From Mycoplana rhizolycopersici (lineage in GTDB: Bacteria; Pseudomonadota; Alphaproteobacteria; Rhizobiales; Rhizobiaceae), in NCBI RefSeq assembly GCF_013378445.1, contig NZ_JABXYK010000006.1, positions 248,001 through 312,000 of the forward strand: a stretch of DNA of 64,000 nt. The letters are read 5' to 3'. This document shows positions 52,393 through 62,020 of the stretch, piece after piece. The translations under genes were made by a program, and so were the position numbers. Within the stretch, counting starts at the first letter, position 1. Every line of letters begins with the position of its first letter. The notes under the pieces are model-generated. The model worked only from the letters and a program-made list of their open reading frames with translations, searched no databases and had not been told where the DNA came from.

Positions 52393-54204
52393 GTGTCAGA
52401 CAAGCCAAAGAGCGGCATTCCCGAAGCCGTTGCCCGCATCATCGCGCAGGCGCAGGCGCAGCGTGGCGGATATCATCAGAACCCGGACCCCCTGACTGTC
52501 GTCGAGCCGGAAGCCGAAGACGCGTCCGTCGAGCTTTCCCCCGAGGAAATCCTCGAGAACTGCGCGCGGGAGCCGGAGACGGATATCGGCAATGCCAGGC
52601 GCTTTATCGAGCGCTATGGCGATCGCATCCTGCATGTAACCAATGTCGGCTGGCACGGCTACACCGACGGGCGCTGGCTAGAGGATGCTTCGGGTGCGGT
52701 CGTGCGTCGGCTGGCGCACCTGACCGCGGAATTCATCGACGACGAAGCGGTGATGCTGGATTGCTCGGAGGATGAGCGGGCCAAGATCGAGGCCGGAAAG
52801 CTCGCCATCGAGGAACTGAAAAAGCTTGGCAAGCCGGACAAGGAATGGACGGTCAAGGATATCGACAGGCACGATGCGCTGCAGGATGCCGTGAGGGCCA
52901 TGCAAACGGTCAACAAAGACCGCGACGGGCGCATGTCATCGCGGCACGGCCATGCCAAATCCTCGGCCGGATCGTCGAAGCTGACCAACATGATGAATGA
53001 GGCAATCCCGTATGTCTCCCGGGAGGTCAACGATCTGAACGGCGACCTTCACGCCATCAATTGCCGGAATGGCACCTTGCGCTTCTTCTGCGCCAAGGTG
53101 AGCGGTTCGCGCAAATGGGCGATCCGCCTCGATCGCCACCGGGCCTCTGATTTCATATCCAAGCTCGCCCAGGTGGACTTCGACGCCAAGGCCGCCGCAC
53201 CGCTCTTTGCGAAGTTCCTGCAAAAGGTGATGCCGAATGTTGATATCCGCCATTTCCTGCAACGCTACATGGGCTATTGCCTCTTGGGCCTGACGGTCGA
53301 GCAATGCCTGTTGTTTTTCTATGGGGCGGGCAGGAACGGCAAATCCACCTTCGTCGACCTCATGGTCGAGATCCTCGGCGACTACGCCGTCTCCATGTCG
53401 ATCGACAGCTTTGCCGGCGACAGTAAGCGCGCCGGAGCGGAAGCGACGCCCGACCTTGCGAGGTTGCCAGGCGCCCGTCTGGTTGCAGCGTCCGAGCCGG
53501 AAATGGGCGTGCGCCTCAAGGATGCGCTGATCAAGGCCTTGACCGGCGGCGAGGTGATCGCCGTGCGGCGCCTGCATCAGGACTTCTTCGAGCTGGTGCC
53601 GCAGTTCAAGATCATCCTGTCGGGCAACCACAAGCCTATCATCCATGACGATTCGGATGGCATCTGGCGGCGCGTGCACCTGGTGCCTTTCGAGATCCAG
53701 ATTGCCGAAGAGGAGGTGGACCGCGACCTGCCGCGAAAACTGCGGGCAGAGAAGGCGGGCATCTTCGCCTGGATGGTACGGGGTGCGCTGGAATACCTCG
53801 AACATGGTTTGCAGGTGCCAGCGGGTGTCTCGGCCGCCACGGCGGAATATCGGGAAGAGAGCGACCCGATCGGCGCCTTCCTGCGCAATGCCTGCCGTGT
53901 CACCGGCAGCGACGAGGACCGGTGCAGCCCGGAAGACCTGTTCATCGCCTATACGAATTACGCCAAGCGGGAGGGCCTGTCGGAATTTAAACAGGCGACC
54001 TTTACACGGCGATTACCCGACCAGACGCGCAAGAGCTGGCGCGGCCCGGATGATCTCATGCATCAGTTTCGGCGGGGACGATCGAACGGCACGGTTTATT
54101 ACGGCATCCGAATCCGTGACGAATTCCGATCCAGCGGGCAGGACGCACCGCCATCATCGCGCTTCTACTCCGACGACGAGCCGTTGCCGGAGACCTGGTC
54201 ATGA
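52393..54204 (+). CDS. Phage/plasmid primase-helicase, P4/D5 family (SF3)
   Basis: This 603-residue protein starts with GTG immediately after the primase stop. The D5_N domain (about 190-300; LNGDLHAINCRNGTLRF) precedes a superfamily 3 helicase core. Walker A is FYGAGRNGKSTFVDL (about 313-327), Walker B-type ARLVAASEPEMG lies near 365 and motif C FKIILSGNHKPII near 410. A C-terminal winged helix (EDLFIAYTNYAKREGLSEFK) follows. It probably acts as the replicative helicase loading at the phage origin. Confidence 0.92.
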   Translation: MSDKPKSGIPEAVARIIAQAQAQRGGYHQNPDPLTVVEPEAEDASVELSPEEILENCAREPETDIGNARRFIERYGDRILHVTNVGWHGYTDGRWLEDASGAVVRRLAHLTAEFIDDEAVMLDCSEDERAKIEAGKLAIEELKKLGKPDKEWTVKDIDRHDALQDAVRAMQTVNKDRDGRMSSRHGHAKSSAGSSKLTNMMNEAIPYVSREVNDLNGDLHAINCRNGTLRFFCAKVSGSRKWAIRLDRHRASDFISKLAQVDFDAKAAAPLFAKFLQKVMPNVDIRHFLQRYMGYCLLGLTVEQCLLFFYGAGRNGKSTFVDLMVEILGDYAVSMSIDSFAGDSKRAGAEATPDLARLPGARLVAASEPEMGVRLKDALIKALTGGEVIAVRRLHQDFFELVPQFKIILSGNHKPIIHDDSDGIWRRVHLVPFEIQIAEEEVDRDLPRKLRAEKAGIFAWMVRGALEYLEHGLQVPAGVSAATAEYREESDPIGAFLRNACRVTGSDEDRCSPEDLFIAYTNYAKREGLSEFKQATFTRRLPDQTRKSWRGPDDLMHQFRRGRSNGTVYYGIRIRDEFRSSGQDAPPSSRFYSDDEPLPETWS

Positions 54205-54627
54205 CGTTTCACCCGGACCCTTCGCCGGACGGGCAGGGCATCAGCCCTGAAATCCGGCCTTTCTGCCCGCCTTCCAAGGGTGTGGGTGGACACGAAGGAC
54301 ACGAGGCCCTGTGCCCCGGACTGCTGCGGACAGCAAGGCGCTCGGGGAAACTGAAACGGTTTCAAAGACTTGCGCACCTAGGACAGCTAGGACAGCAATT
54401 TTCCGGGTTTACATCATGCGCGTGCGCGCAGGTGAACCGGCTTTATCGGCATTGATGATGAAAAAGGCGATAGCGCCTCGCATCACATAAACCCGGCAAT
54501 CAACTGCCCTACCTGTCCAACCATTGATCTTATTAGAGAATATCTGTCCGCAGCATTCATCTATCTGTCCATTTTGAAAACGGATGCTGTCCTTCCTGTC
54601 CATAAGGGTCAAATGAGAGGGTAAAAC
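54205..54627. other. Region between replication and late genes
   Basis: This roughly 420-bp stretch holds a short frame at 54201-54455 that overlaps the helicase stop (ATGA) but encodes a low-complexity peptide with no motif; I do not count it as a gene. It could contain late regulatory sites. Confidence 0.4.
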
Positions 54628-55383
54628 ATGAAAAAGGTGAGCATCGAACGTCTGCTGACATGGGCCTTTGCGGTGGAACTGGCAGGCTGGCGGCCGGAAG
54701 AGCGCGAAAATCTCGGATACGGATCCTCCGCCTGGTCGATAATCGAGCGGGTCGGCGCGCTCGGCACCCGTATCGATGGCGGGACGCCGCTAGGGCAGGC
54801 CCGGCGGGAGGAGCCCCAGGCCGATGCGCTGATCGCGGCCGATGCCGTGATGGGGCTTGCTGCGCGCGGCGGCTTTGATGTCGCGCCGGGCTGGCAGCCT
54901 TTCCCGGAATGGCACGACGGGCATGGGTTGGTGGCGGCCGAGGTGGCGCGCGTGATCGAGGAACAGCGTTTGCGGGGCGACATCGTCAATGGCGATCACG
55001 TCGTCACGCTCGTGTTGTCGTCGGCGGTGCTCGGCCACGGCCCGGACTGGGAGGCGGAAGAGCCGTTCGCGCAACCAGTCTCGATGAACGGGAAGCCCCG
55101 CTGGTTCGTAAAGCGCAAGGCCAAGGATGCTTTCGGCCGCATCTATGAGTATGAGGCCGATGGCCGCGACCCGGCCAAGCGCAGGCCGATGCGGGGTGCA
55201 TATCGCAAGTACGAGCTGACCACGCCCGTCCGTGGCGCGATCCTCTCCCGGCTGGACTGGCAATTGTGGCAGGACGCGCTGGTGCATCTGCACGAATCGC
55301 TTGCGCCGCGGCTGGAAAATCACGTCCTTTTGCCGTTTCGCCCGGACAGGCAACCATGGGTACGTTTGGTCGAGGCTGCGTAA
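54628..55383 (+). CDS. Phage protein of unknown function
   Basis: This is a 251-residue protein. KKVSIERLLTWAFAVELAGW, DVAPGWQPFPEWHDGHGLVA and LTTPVRGAILSRLDWQLWQD are regular, conserved-looking elements. Its position between the replication genes and the terminase genes suggests a late-gene regulator or recombination accessory factor, but no motif proves it. Confidence 0.7.
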   Translation: MKKVSIERLLTWAFAVELAGWRPEERENLGYGSSAWSIIERVGALGTRIDGGTPLGQARREEPQADALIAADAVMGLAARGGFDVAPGWQPFPEWHDGHGLVAAEVARVIEEQRLRGDIVNGDHVVTLVLSSAVLGHGPDWEAEEPFAQPVSMNGKPRWFVKRKAKDAFGRIYEYEADGRDPAKRRPMRGAYRKYELTTPVRGAILSRLDWQLWQDALVHLHESLAPRLENHVLLPFRPDRQPWVRLVEAA

Positions 55384-55475
55384 CGTATTGAAAAGGCGCT
55401 GGAATGTCCGTCAGTTTCGGCTCTTGAACTGCGCCAGTTGTTTGACATAGTGTAAGCACACTGAAAAAGGTCAGA

Positions 55476-55507
55476 GAAACCCGCTAGGCGAACGCCCGGC
55501 GGGTTTC
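55476..55507 (+). terminator. Hairpin upstream of the morphogenesis operon
   Basis: GAAACCCGC pairs with GCGGGTTTC around a 14-base loop that contains a further small stem. It is followed by GCCGTTTTCGG. A TTGACA hexamer at 55442-55447 might be part of a promoter reading into this region. Confidence 0.5.
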
Positions 55508-55595
55508 GCCGTTTTCGGCCTTTGAAATCCTTTTCGGATGGAGGCTGTCATGCACCCGCCGCTGTAATGGCGGCTATCCTGACAAGAGGCTGGCG

Positions 55596-56222
55596 ATGTC
55601 GCTTACGATCAAATGGGGCGACGTCTCCGGCATTCAGCGAACGGTGAATGTGCTCGGGCGCCTGAATGGCGCGCAGAAGCAGTTGGTGCTGCAGCGGGCG
55701 GTCAACCACACCGGCGCCAAGGCCCTGACGCAGGTCAGCCGCACCTTGGCAAGGCAGACCGGCTTGCCCTATGGCACGATCAAGTCGGCGCTGAAGGTCC
55801 GAAAGGCCGGCGGTGCTTCGATCTCGGCCACGTCCCGCACGATCAACGTGTCGGAAGGCGCAAGCCTCGTCTATGAAATTTCCTCGTCGGGTGGGGACAT
55901 TTCGCTGAAGTACTTCGGCGCGCGCGAAACCCGGGCGGGTGTATCGGCAGCACCTTTCGGCAAGCGGCAGCAGTTTGCGGGCTCGTTCATCAAGGGCGGG
56001 CGCTTCCCGAACCGTGTCGCGGCGAAAGGCCTGCATGGCCATGTCTACCGGCGCGCGGGTAAGGACCGGCGTCCGCTCGACTTTCTCGACTCCGGCGTCG
56101 TCATCCCTTCCGAGATGGTGAAGGGCGCGACGGCGAGGGTGTTCATGGAGACGGTGACGAAGGACTTGCCCGACCGTGTCATGCACGAGATCGGCTTTCT
56201 CGTTCCCGGCTTCTTCGACTGA
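55596..56222 (+). CDS. Minor tail protein Z (GPZ)-like protein
   Basis: This is a 208-residue protein. LVLQRAVNHTGAKALTQVSR, LARQTGLPYGTIKSALKVRK and the C-terminal VFMETVTKDLPDRVMHEIGF are typical of the GPZ family (lambda gpZ-like tail completion proteins). In lambda, Z lies after the head genes; here it sits before the terminase genes. The function in tail-end assembly is transferred from the family. Confidence 0.75.
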   Translation: MSLTIKWGDVSGIQRTVNVLGRLNGAQKQLVLQRAVNHTGAKALTQVSRTLARQTGLPYGTIKSALKVRKAGGASISATSRTINVSEGASLVYEISSSGGDISLKYFGARETRAGVSAAPFGKRQQFAGSFIKGGRFPNRVAAKGLHGHVYRRAGKDRRPLDFLDSGVVIPSEMVKGATARVFMETVTKDLPDRVMHEIGFLVPGFFD

Positions 56223-56372
56223 CCGGCAGCCCACCCCCCGGGGTTAGGGACCGTACCGGCGCTCTCGCCCCCGACGGGCGTACGAGCGCCTGAGATTTTA
56301 CCAGTAGGTGTCGTTGAAAGCGGTACACGCAACACACGTGCTTGCACGCGTGTCCTGCACGGATGATGCACG

Positions 56373-56999
56373 ATGGAAGAAGACTGGATTTCGATCACGG
56401 AGGCCGCGACCCGGTTGACGGCGCGCGGTGATGCCGTCGACCGGTCGACGCTGTCGCGCTATCTCAAGCAGCACAGCGAGGCGCTGGCGCTTCGTCCGTC
56501 AGGAAAGTCCAATCTCGTCGAGTTCGGTGCTCTGCTCGAACATAGGCAGGCCAATATCCGTCTGCGGCCGATGGCGGCTGCGCCCACCTCGGCGCCGCCC
56601 TCAGCTGCGCGGGGCGGGGTGCCGGCGCAGCGCTTTGCCGGTAGCCAGTCCGACGGCGCGGCACGCAAGGCCCAGGCAGACGCAGAGCTGCGCGAGATGG
56701 ATCTCGCCGAGCGCCGCAAGGAACTGACGCTGGTTGCGGAAGTTGACCAGGCCGGACGCGATGCCGTCGTGCTGATGCAGAGCGCCTTCGAGCGGGCGGT
56801 GGAGAGCGAGGCGGCGACACTTTCGCTCAAATATGGCTGGGACGAGCGGACCGTTCGCCTGGCGCTGAAGAACTTCATCAAGAGCGGGCTCAGCGTCTTC
56901 AATCGCGAGATCCTGATGCGCCTCGATGCAGCACGGCGCGAGGAGGAGGCGGTCGAGGCCGGCATGATCGAAACCGCCGAAGGGGTATCGCTCCAATGA
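56373..56999 (+). CDS. Terminase small subunit (Nu1-like)
   Basis: This is a 208-residue protein. The N-terminal winged-helix segment DWISITEAATRLTARGDAVD, followed by DRSTLSRYLKQHSEALALR, fits Nu1-type DNA-recognition domains. A proline/alanine linker (about 66-90) and a long helical C-terminal part (ADAELREMDLAERRKELTLV) follow. It recognises cos-type packaging sites and hands DNA to the large subunit, whose gene overlaps its stop codon by 4 bp. Confidence 0.85.
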   Translation: MEEDWISITEAATRLTARGDAVDRSTLSRYLKQHSEALALRPSGKSNLVEFGALLEHRQANIRLRPMAAAPTSAPPSAARGGVPAQRFAGSQSDGAARKAQADAELREMDLAERRKELTLVAEVDQAGRDAVVLMQSAFERAVESEAATLSLKYGWDERTVRLALKNFIKSGLSVFNREILMRLDAARREEEAVEAGMIETAEGVSLQ

Positions 57000-59089
57000 C
57001 GATCCATGATGTGCGGCTGAGATTTCCTCGGCTGCCCCGTGGTTCTACCGTGCTTTTCCGTGGGCTCGAGGCCGCGAGCCGCCCGGTCGAGGACCTCACT
57101 ATCAGCGAGCATGCAGACCGGCATCGCAAGGTCTCGGCCGAGTCAGGTTCCCCCTGGCCCGGCGATTTTCGCACGGACCGCGTGCCCTATCTGCGGGAAC
57201 CGCAGGACTGCCTGCATCCGGATCATCCGGCGCGGCGTGTCACCTGTCGCTGGGCGGCGCAGCTCGGCAAGTCCACGGCGATCGAGAACTGGTTCTGCTT
57301 CGTTGTCGACCAGGCGCCGGGATCGATGATGATCGTGTTGCCGACGCTGGAAGAGGCGACGAAGTTCAACAGGATCAAGCTGCAGCCGACGATCGAGGCC
57401 AGCCCGCGCATCAGCCACAAGGTGATGCCGGTTAACAGCCGCGACGAGGCCGGCTCGACGACATCGTTCAAGCGCTACGCGGGTGGCTTCTGCCAGGTCG
57501 TCAATGCAGGCTCTTCGAAGGGTCTGCAGATGGTGTCGATCAAGTATCTCGCCATGGACGAGGTGACCGGCTATCCGAAGGACGTCGATGGTCGCGGGAG
57601 CCCGCGCGACCAGGCGCGGACCCGGCAGAAGATGTATGGCGATTTTGCCAAGGAATGGCAGGGTTCGACACCGGGTATTGCCGGCGAGTGCGTGATCACC
57701 GCCGATTTCGAGGCCGGCGACAAACGCTACTGGTATATGCCTTGCCCCCATTGCGAGGTGTTTCATCCGTTCGTGTTCGATCAGATGCGCGGACCGGATG
57801 AGGCGCACGGGCTGCCTGTCCATTTCCGCTGCCCAAAGTGCGACGGGGTGATCCTCGATGGCCACAAGGGCGAGATGGCACGGCGCGGTGTCTGGATCGC
57901 CAGTCGGGTTCGGGAAGGCGAAGCGGCCGTGCCGCTGGCAATTCCGGCCGGCGAGATCGCCGATTACCAGTGCCCGCCCTGCGAAGGGCGGTGTCGCGAC
58001 CTGCAGCCGAGCTACCATCTCTGGGCGGCTTATGCGCCGCGAGAGCGATGGTCCGACGTCTGGGATCGATGGCAGACGGCGCAGGGCGACACGACAAAGT
58101 TGCGGGTGTTCTATCAGCAGGACCTGGCTGAGCCATACGATCCCGGTGGCCTGACGGTTGAATGGGAGAAGATCGTCGATGCCGCAAAGGGCGCTTTGCG
58201 GCCGGCGCGAAAGATCCCGGTCGACGCCGGGCTCATTGTTTCTGCCGCAGACGTCCAGAGCTACGGCATCAAATGGGTCGTCTATGCCATCGGCCCCGGT
58301 GAACAATTCTATCTCATAGATCGTGAGGTGTTCGAGGGTGCACCGGAGCAGACCGACGAGCCCTGGATTGCGCTGGCCGATGCGCTAATGCGAACCTACG
58401 AGACCGCCGGCGGCGGTGAGAAGGGTATCGACCTTTCGGGCGTCGATGCCGGTTTCGCCACCGATCGCGTCTACCGCTTTTGCGCCGGACGGCCGAACGT
58501 CTTCGCCCTTGACGGTCGCCATCAGCCTGGTCTTCCGTGGCTTGGCACGCCGAGCAAGAAGGACATTCGCGATCACCGCAAGCGCATCATTGCCAAGGTG
58601 ATGCTCTATCCGGTCGGCAACTACGACATCAAAACGGCGGTGATGGCCGGGCTCGCCAACCTCGTCCAGGGGCCTGACGAAAAGGGTAACTGGCCGCGGG
58701 GCACGCTGCACATGGCCGCTTCGCTCTGCGACCAGAGCTTCGCCGAGGAAATGACGGCGGAGCGGCTCGTCGATGCCGAGGAGGAAGCTCGGGAGATTGT
58801 CAACCGACGTGCTCGCCGGCTGATCAATCCCAAAGCCGGGCGGGTCTGGAAGAAGGTCATCGGCCGGGCGAACGACTGGTTCGACGCCACCGTCTATGCC
58901 TTTGCGCTAGCGTGGCAGCTGAAGAACCAGCGTCGCCTCAACGCCGAGCGGTGGGCCGACCTGCTGATCAGCGTGCACGGCAAGCCGGCTGAACCGGATC
59001 TCTTCAGCGTCGCCGAAGAGGGTCCGTTTGCGGGTAAGCCGAAGCGGCCCCCGCGTGAAAAGAAACCGAACCGATGGAAGAACCGTTGA
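56996..59089 (+). CDS. Terminase large subunit (GpA family)
   Basis: This 697-residue packaging motor and nuclease has the N-terminal ATPase, with variant Walker A RWAAQLGKSTAIENW (about residues 82-96) and Walker B-type LAMDEVTGYP near 185. A zinc-binding segment YMPCPHC with FRCPKCDG lies near 240-285. The C-terminal nuclease domain contains VSAADVQSYGIKWVVYAIGP near 415 and SGVDAGFATDRVY near 482. Length and pattern match lambda gpA/GpA terminases, implying cos-type packaging. Overlaps the portal gene by 16 bp. Confidence 0.93.
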   Translation: MTIHDVRLRFPRLPRGSTVLFRGLEAASRPVEDLTISEHADRHRKVSAESGSPWPGDFRTDRVPYLREPQDCLHPDHPARRVTCRWAAQLGKSTAIENWFCFVVDQAPGSMMIVLPTLEEATKFNRIKLQPTIEASPRISHKVMPVNSRDEAGSTTSFKRYAGGFCQVVNAGSSKGLQMVSIKYLAMDEVTGYPKDVDGRGSPRDQARTRQKMYGDFAKEWQGSTPGIAGECVITADFEAGDKRYWYMPCPHCEVFHPFVFDQMRGPDEAHGLPVHFRCPKCDGVILDGHKGEMARRGVWIASRVREGEAAVPLAIPAGEIADYQCPPCEGRCRDLQPSYHLWAAYAPRERWSDVWDRWQTAQGDTTKLRVFYQQDLAEPYDPGGLTVEWEKIVDAAKGALRPARKIPVDAGLIVSAADVQSYGIKWVVYAIGPGEQFYLIDREVFEGAPEQTDEPWIALADALMRTYETAGGGEKGIDLSGVDAGFATDRVYRFCAGRPNVFALDGRHQPGLPWLGTPSKKDIRDHRKRIIAKVMLYPVGNYDIKTAVMAGLANLVQGPDEKGNWPRGTLHMAASLCDQSFAEEMTAERLVDAEEEAREIVNRRARRLINPKAGRVWKKVIGRANDWFDATVYAFALAWQLKNQRRLNAERWADLLISVHGKPAEPDLFSVAEEGPFAGKPKRPPREKKPNRWKNR

Positions 59090-60678
59090 CGAAGCCGAGG
59101 ATCAGAGTGCCTGCGGGGCGCGCCGTGCACGATGGAGCGCAGGCGCGCCCGCGTGCCTATCTGCGCGACACCCGCTCCGGCGTGATCGCTGCCCGTCCGG
59201 CCTATCTTCGCGAGCATCGCGACGAGGTGCGCCGCGTATGGGACCGAACGGCAGCACTCGCCATGGATCTGATTCAGAATTCGGGGCGACTGAAGGGTGC
59301 ATGCGACCAGATCCTTGCCGACACCGTCGGGACGGAGCTGACGCTCAACCCGCAGCCCGACCTTTCGGGCCTCGGCTACGACGACAAGGAGCGAGCGGAC
59401 TTTATCGCCCTTGTCAAAAAGCGCTGGAAGATGTGGGCGTGGAACGCCGCCGAGTGCGATCTTCGCGGCAAGCTGACGGTTCCGCAGATGGCAGATATCG
59501 GCCTTCGCTGGTGGATCGCCTTCGGCGAAAGCACCGGCGTCATCTCCTATATGGACCGCGGTCAGCGCCGGCGCTATGGCATCGCCTCCGGCACAAAAAT
59601 GCTGTTGGTTCCGCCTTCGCGCCTGGTGCGCGAGACGCGCGAACTGGAAGGCCTGCATCAGGGCATCTTCCATGACGAGAACGGGCGGGCCACGCACTAT
59701 CGGTTTCGCACCCGCGAGACCGGCCTCAGCATCACACGCGACTATGCGGCGCGCGATCGAGAGGGCAGAACGCTCGTTCTGCACGCTTTCGACCCGATGG
59801 ACGCCACGGACGTCCGCGGGATTTCGTTGCTGGCGCCGGCGTTTCGCCGGCACATCCAGCATGAGATTCTCGACGATGCGACCCTGCAGATGGCAGTGCT
59901 GCAAACGATCTTTGCCATCACGCTGACCAGCGACGCTCCGAGCAAGGATGCGTTCGAGGCCATGGCGGCGCTCAATGACGAGGCGCTCGAGGGCGAGTTC
60001 GTCGACTACATGAGCGCTCGGCTGGAGAAAGCCGCAGAGTCCAGCATCAACGTCAGCGGCGACCCGACGGTGTCGCACCTGGCGCCCGGTGAAAACCTGT
60101 CCTTCGAGACGGCGAAGATTCCGGGTGGCGAGTATCTGCCGTTTGCCAAGGCTCTTTCGCGCGACATGGCCCGCGCGCTCGGCGTCACTTATGGCGGGCT
60201 GACGATGGACTATTCGGACGCGACCTATTCGTCTGTCCGGATGGAGACGTCGGCTCTTTGGCCCGTCGTTCTGCGCCGCCGCGAACGCATCGCCGCTCCG
60301 CACTACCAGGTGCCCTACGAGGGCTTTCTCGACGAGGAGATCGGCGAGGGCCGTATTCCCTTCAAGGGGGGATACGAGGCGTTTGCAGCCAATCGCGAGC
60401 GGATCAGCTGGGCCTTGTGGCAGGGTCCGGCGAAGCCGACCGCGGACGACGGCAAGGCCGCCAAGGCCACCTCGGAGCGGCTCGCCAACGGGACGACGAC
60501 GCTGGCGCATGAATGCGCCGAAATGGGCCTCGATCCCGACGAGGTGTTCGAGCAGCGGCTCATGGAACACCAGCGATATGTCGATGCCGGCATGCCGTCG
60601 CCCTTTGTCCGCAATGTCGGCGGCGGCCAGCCGGGACGTAGCGGCGAAGAGGACGACCAGGAGAGGGCGGAACGGTAA
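59074..60678 (+). CDS. Phage portal protein (lambda GpB family)
   Basis: This is a 534-residue protein. The family features RDTRSGVIAARPAYLREHRD, AMDLIQNSGRLKGACDQILA and LSRDMARALGVTYGGLTMDY, then DATYSSVRMETSALWPVVL, are all present. Twelve copies form the ring at one head vertex through which DNA passes. The gene starts inside the terminase gene end and ends overlapping the gpW-like start by one base. Confidence 0.93.
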   Translation: MEEPLTKPRIRVPAGRAVHDGAQARPRAYLRDTRSGVIAARPAYLREHRDEVRRVWDRTAALAMDLIQNSGRLKGACDQILADTVGTELTLNPQPDLSGLGYDDKERADFIALVKKRWKMWAWNAAECDLRGKLTVPQMADIGLRWWIAFGESTGVISYMDRGQRRRYGIASGTKMLLVPPSRLVRETRELEGLHQGIFHDENGRATHYRFRTRETGLSITRDYAARDREGRTLVLHAFDPMDATDVRGISLLAPAFRRHIQHEILDDATLQMAVLQTIFAITLTSDAPSKDAFEAMAALNDEALEGEFVDYMSARLEKAAESSINVSGDPTVSHLAPGENLSFETAKIPGGEYLPFAKALSRDMARALGVTYGGLTMDYSDATYSSVRMETSALWPVVLRRRERIAAPHYQVPYEGFLDEEIGEGRIPFKGGYEAFAANRERISWALWQGPAKPTADDGKAAKATSERLANGTTTLAHECAEMGLDPDEVFEQRLMEHQRYVDAGMPSPFVRNVGGGQPGRSGEEDDQERAER

Positions 60679-60947
60679 TGGCCACGGTCAAGATGAACGG
60701 GACTGCCGTCGATGGCGACGATCCGTGTGCGCTCTACCAGGCGCTCTATGCGGTCAAACTGCAGATCCTGTCGGGCGAGCGGGTCGAGGAGATGTCGATC
60801 CAGTCGCCGGTCACCCGCGAAATGGTTCGCTTTTCGTCGACGAACATGGCGGCGCTCGATCGTGAGCTCGAACGCCTTTCCGCCGCCTGCAACCTTAAAA
60901 CCAGCGGACGACGCACACGCTTCGCAAAGCACATCCGCTTCACGTGA
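60678..60947 (+). CDS. gpW-like head-tail joining protein
   Basis: This is an 89-residue protein. LYQALYAVKLQILSGERVEE, followed by SSTNMAALDRELERLSAAC, follows the gpW fold pattern (two helices around a beta hairpin). The last basic stretch resembles the gpW tail. gpW stabilises filled heads and forms part of the connector. In lambda, W precedes the portal gene B; here it follows it. Confidence 0.75.
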   Translation: MATVKMNGTAVDGDDPCALYQALYAVKLQILSGERVEEMSIQSPVTREMVRFSSTNMAALDRELERLSAACNLKTSGRRTRFAKHIRFT

Positions 60948-60957
60948 GGAATCTAAC

Positions 60958-62019
60958 ATGGCTGTTCTGGTGAACGGCGAGCTCGTGCTCTACGGGTTTG
61001 TCGGCGAGAGCTATTGGGGTGACGGCTTCACTTCGCGCGAGGTGATCGACGCGCTCGCCGAGATCGGGCGGGACACCGATATCGTTGTCCGGATCAATTC
61101 CGGCGGCGGATACGTCGACGACGGCGTCGCGATCTTCAATTCGCTCGTTGCTCATAAAGGCAAGGTCACCGTCGTGGTCGACGCGATGGCCGCGTCCAGC
61201 GCCTCGGTCATCGCCATGGCGGGCGACGAGCGCATCATGCGCAAGGGCGCGATGATGATGATCCACGACCCGTCCTCGGTCGTGTGGGGCACGGCGGCCG
61301 ACATGGAGCGGGCCGTCAAGATGCTCGAAAAGCACGCCGAGAACCTCGCCGGCATCTATGCCGAGGTCACCGGTGAAGATCTCGGCGACATTCGCGCCGA
61401 CATGAAGGCCGAACTTTGGCTGACGGCCGACGAGGCTGTCGAGCGCGGTTTTGCCACGTCGGCGAACGACGACAAGGCCAAGGCCGCCGCGGCTCACGAC
61501 TACAGCATTTATGCGCATGCGCCGGAGCGCCTGGTCGCGCTCACTGGCCGGAAAAACTGGTCTCACACCGAGGCCCGTCCCAAGGCACTGGCGTCCGCCA
61601 CTGCCGCCAACCGTCAAACGAAACGGGAGAAATCCATGCCGACGGAAAACAGCCAGGCGGACATGACCTCCGCCGATACCGCGAAGGCGCTCGCCGACGC
61701 AACCGCCAAGGCGCAGGCCGACACCAAGGCCCGCATCAAGGCGATCACCACCAGTGAAGAGGCCACCGGGCGTGAGGCCCTCGCGAGCCACTTCGCCTAT
61801 GAGACCGACATGACGGCAGAAGCCGCGGTGGCAGCGCTGAAAGCCGCGCCGCAGGCGTCCGCCGGCAACGGCGCTGGAGAAAGCTACGAGGCCCGCCGTC
61901 TGGCCGCCTCGGCGCTTGCGCAGCCGGGTGGCGAAAAGACGGCAGCCCCATCCGTGGCCGCCAAACTCAACCCGACGGCGATCTTCAATGCCCGCCGCAA
62001 CGCAACGAAGGGAGCCTGA
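60958..62019 (+). CDS. Clp-type (S14/S49-like) prohead protease, fused to scaffold domain
   Basis: This 353-residue protein starts at ATG 60958 behind GAGGA. The ClpP-fold protease (about residues 1-195) shows VVRINSGGGYVDDGVAIFNS, catalytic serine in AMAASSASVIAMAGDE (near 80) and histidine in MMIHDPSSVVWG (near 103). ELWLTADEAVERGFA ends the domain. From about residue 227 an alanine/lysine-rich helical segment (ADTAKALADATAKAQADTKA) represents the scaffold, as in lambda C-Nu3. The protease matures the prohead and releases the scaffold. Confidence 0.92.
   Translation: MAVLVNGELVLYGFVGESYWGDGFTSREVIDALAEIGRDTDIVVRINSGGGYVDDGVAIFNSLVAHKGKVTVVVDAMAASSASVIAMAGDERIMRKGAMMMIHDPSSVVWGTAADMERAVKMLEKHAENLAGIYAEVTGEDLGDIRADMKAELWLTADEAVERGFATSANDDKAKAAAAHDYSIYAHAPERLVALTGRKNWSHTEARPKALASATAANRQTKREKSMPTENSQADMTSADTAKALADATAKAQADTKARIKAITTSEEATGREALASHFAYETDMTAEAAVAALKAAPQASAGNGAGESYEARRLAASALAQPGGEKTAAPSVAAKLNPTAIFNARRNATKGA
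61636..62019 (+). CDS. Nested in-frame scaffold protein (Nu3-like)
   Basis: An internal ATG at 61636 follows CGGGAGAAATCC, a good ribosome binding site at correct spacing, inside the protease frame. It would yield a 127-residue helical protein (SADTAKALADATAKAQADTK, EEATGREALASHFAYETDMT), which matches the way lambda Nu3 is made within gene C. Separate expression is inferred. Confidence 0.6.
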   Translation: MPTENSQADMTSADTAKALADATAKAQADTKARIKAITTSEEATGREALASHFAYETDMTAEAAVAALKAAPQASAGNGAGESYEARRLAASALAQPGGEKTAAPSVAAKLNPTAIFNARRNATKGA

Positions 62020-62020
62020 C

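Noticed and set aside
54201-54455. 84-codon frame overlapping the helicase stop
   Set aside because: The ATGA overlap is suggestive, but the sequence is low-complexity with no motif, so I left it out as a gene.
58894-60570. 558-codon frame antisense to the portal gene
   Set aside because: Shadow of the portal gene; the sense frame has the family signatures and operon overlaps.
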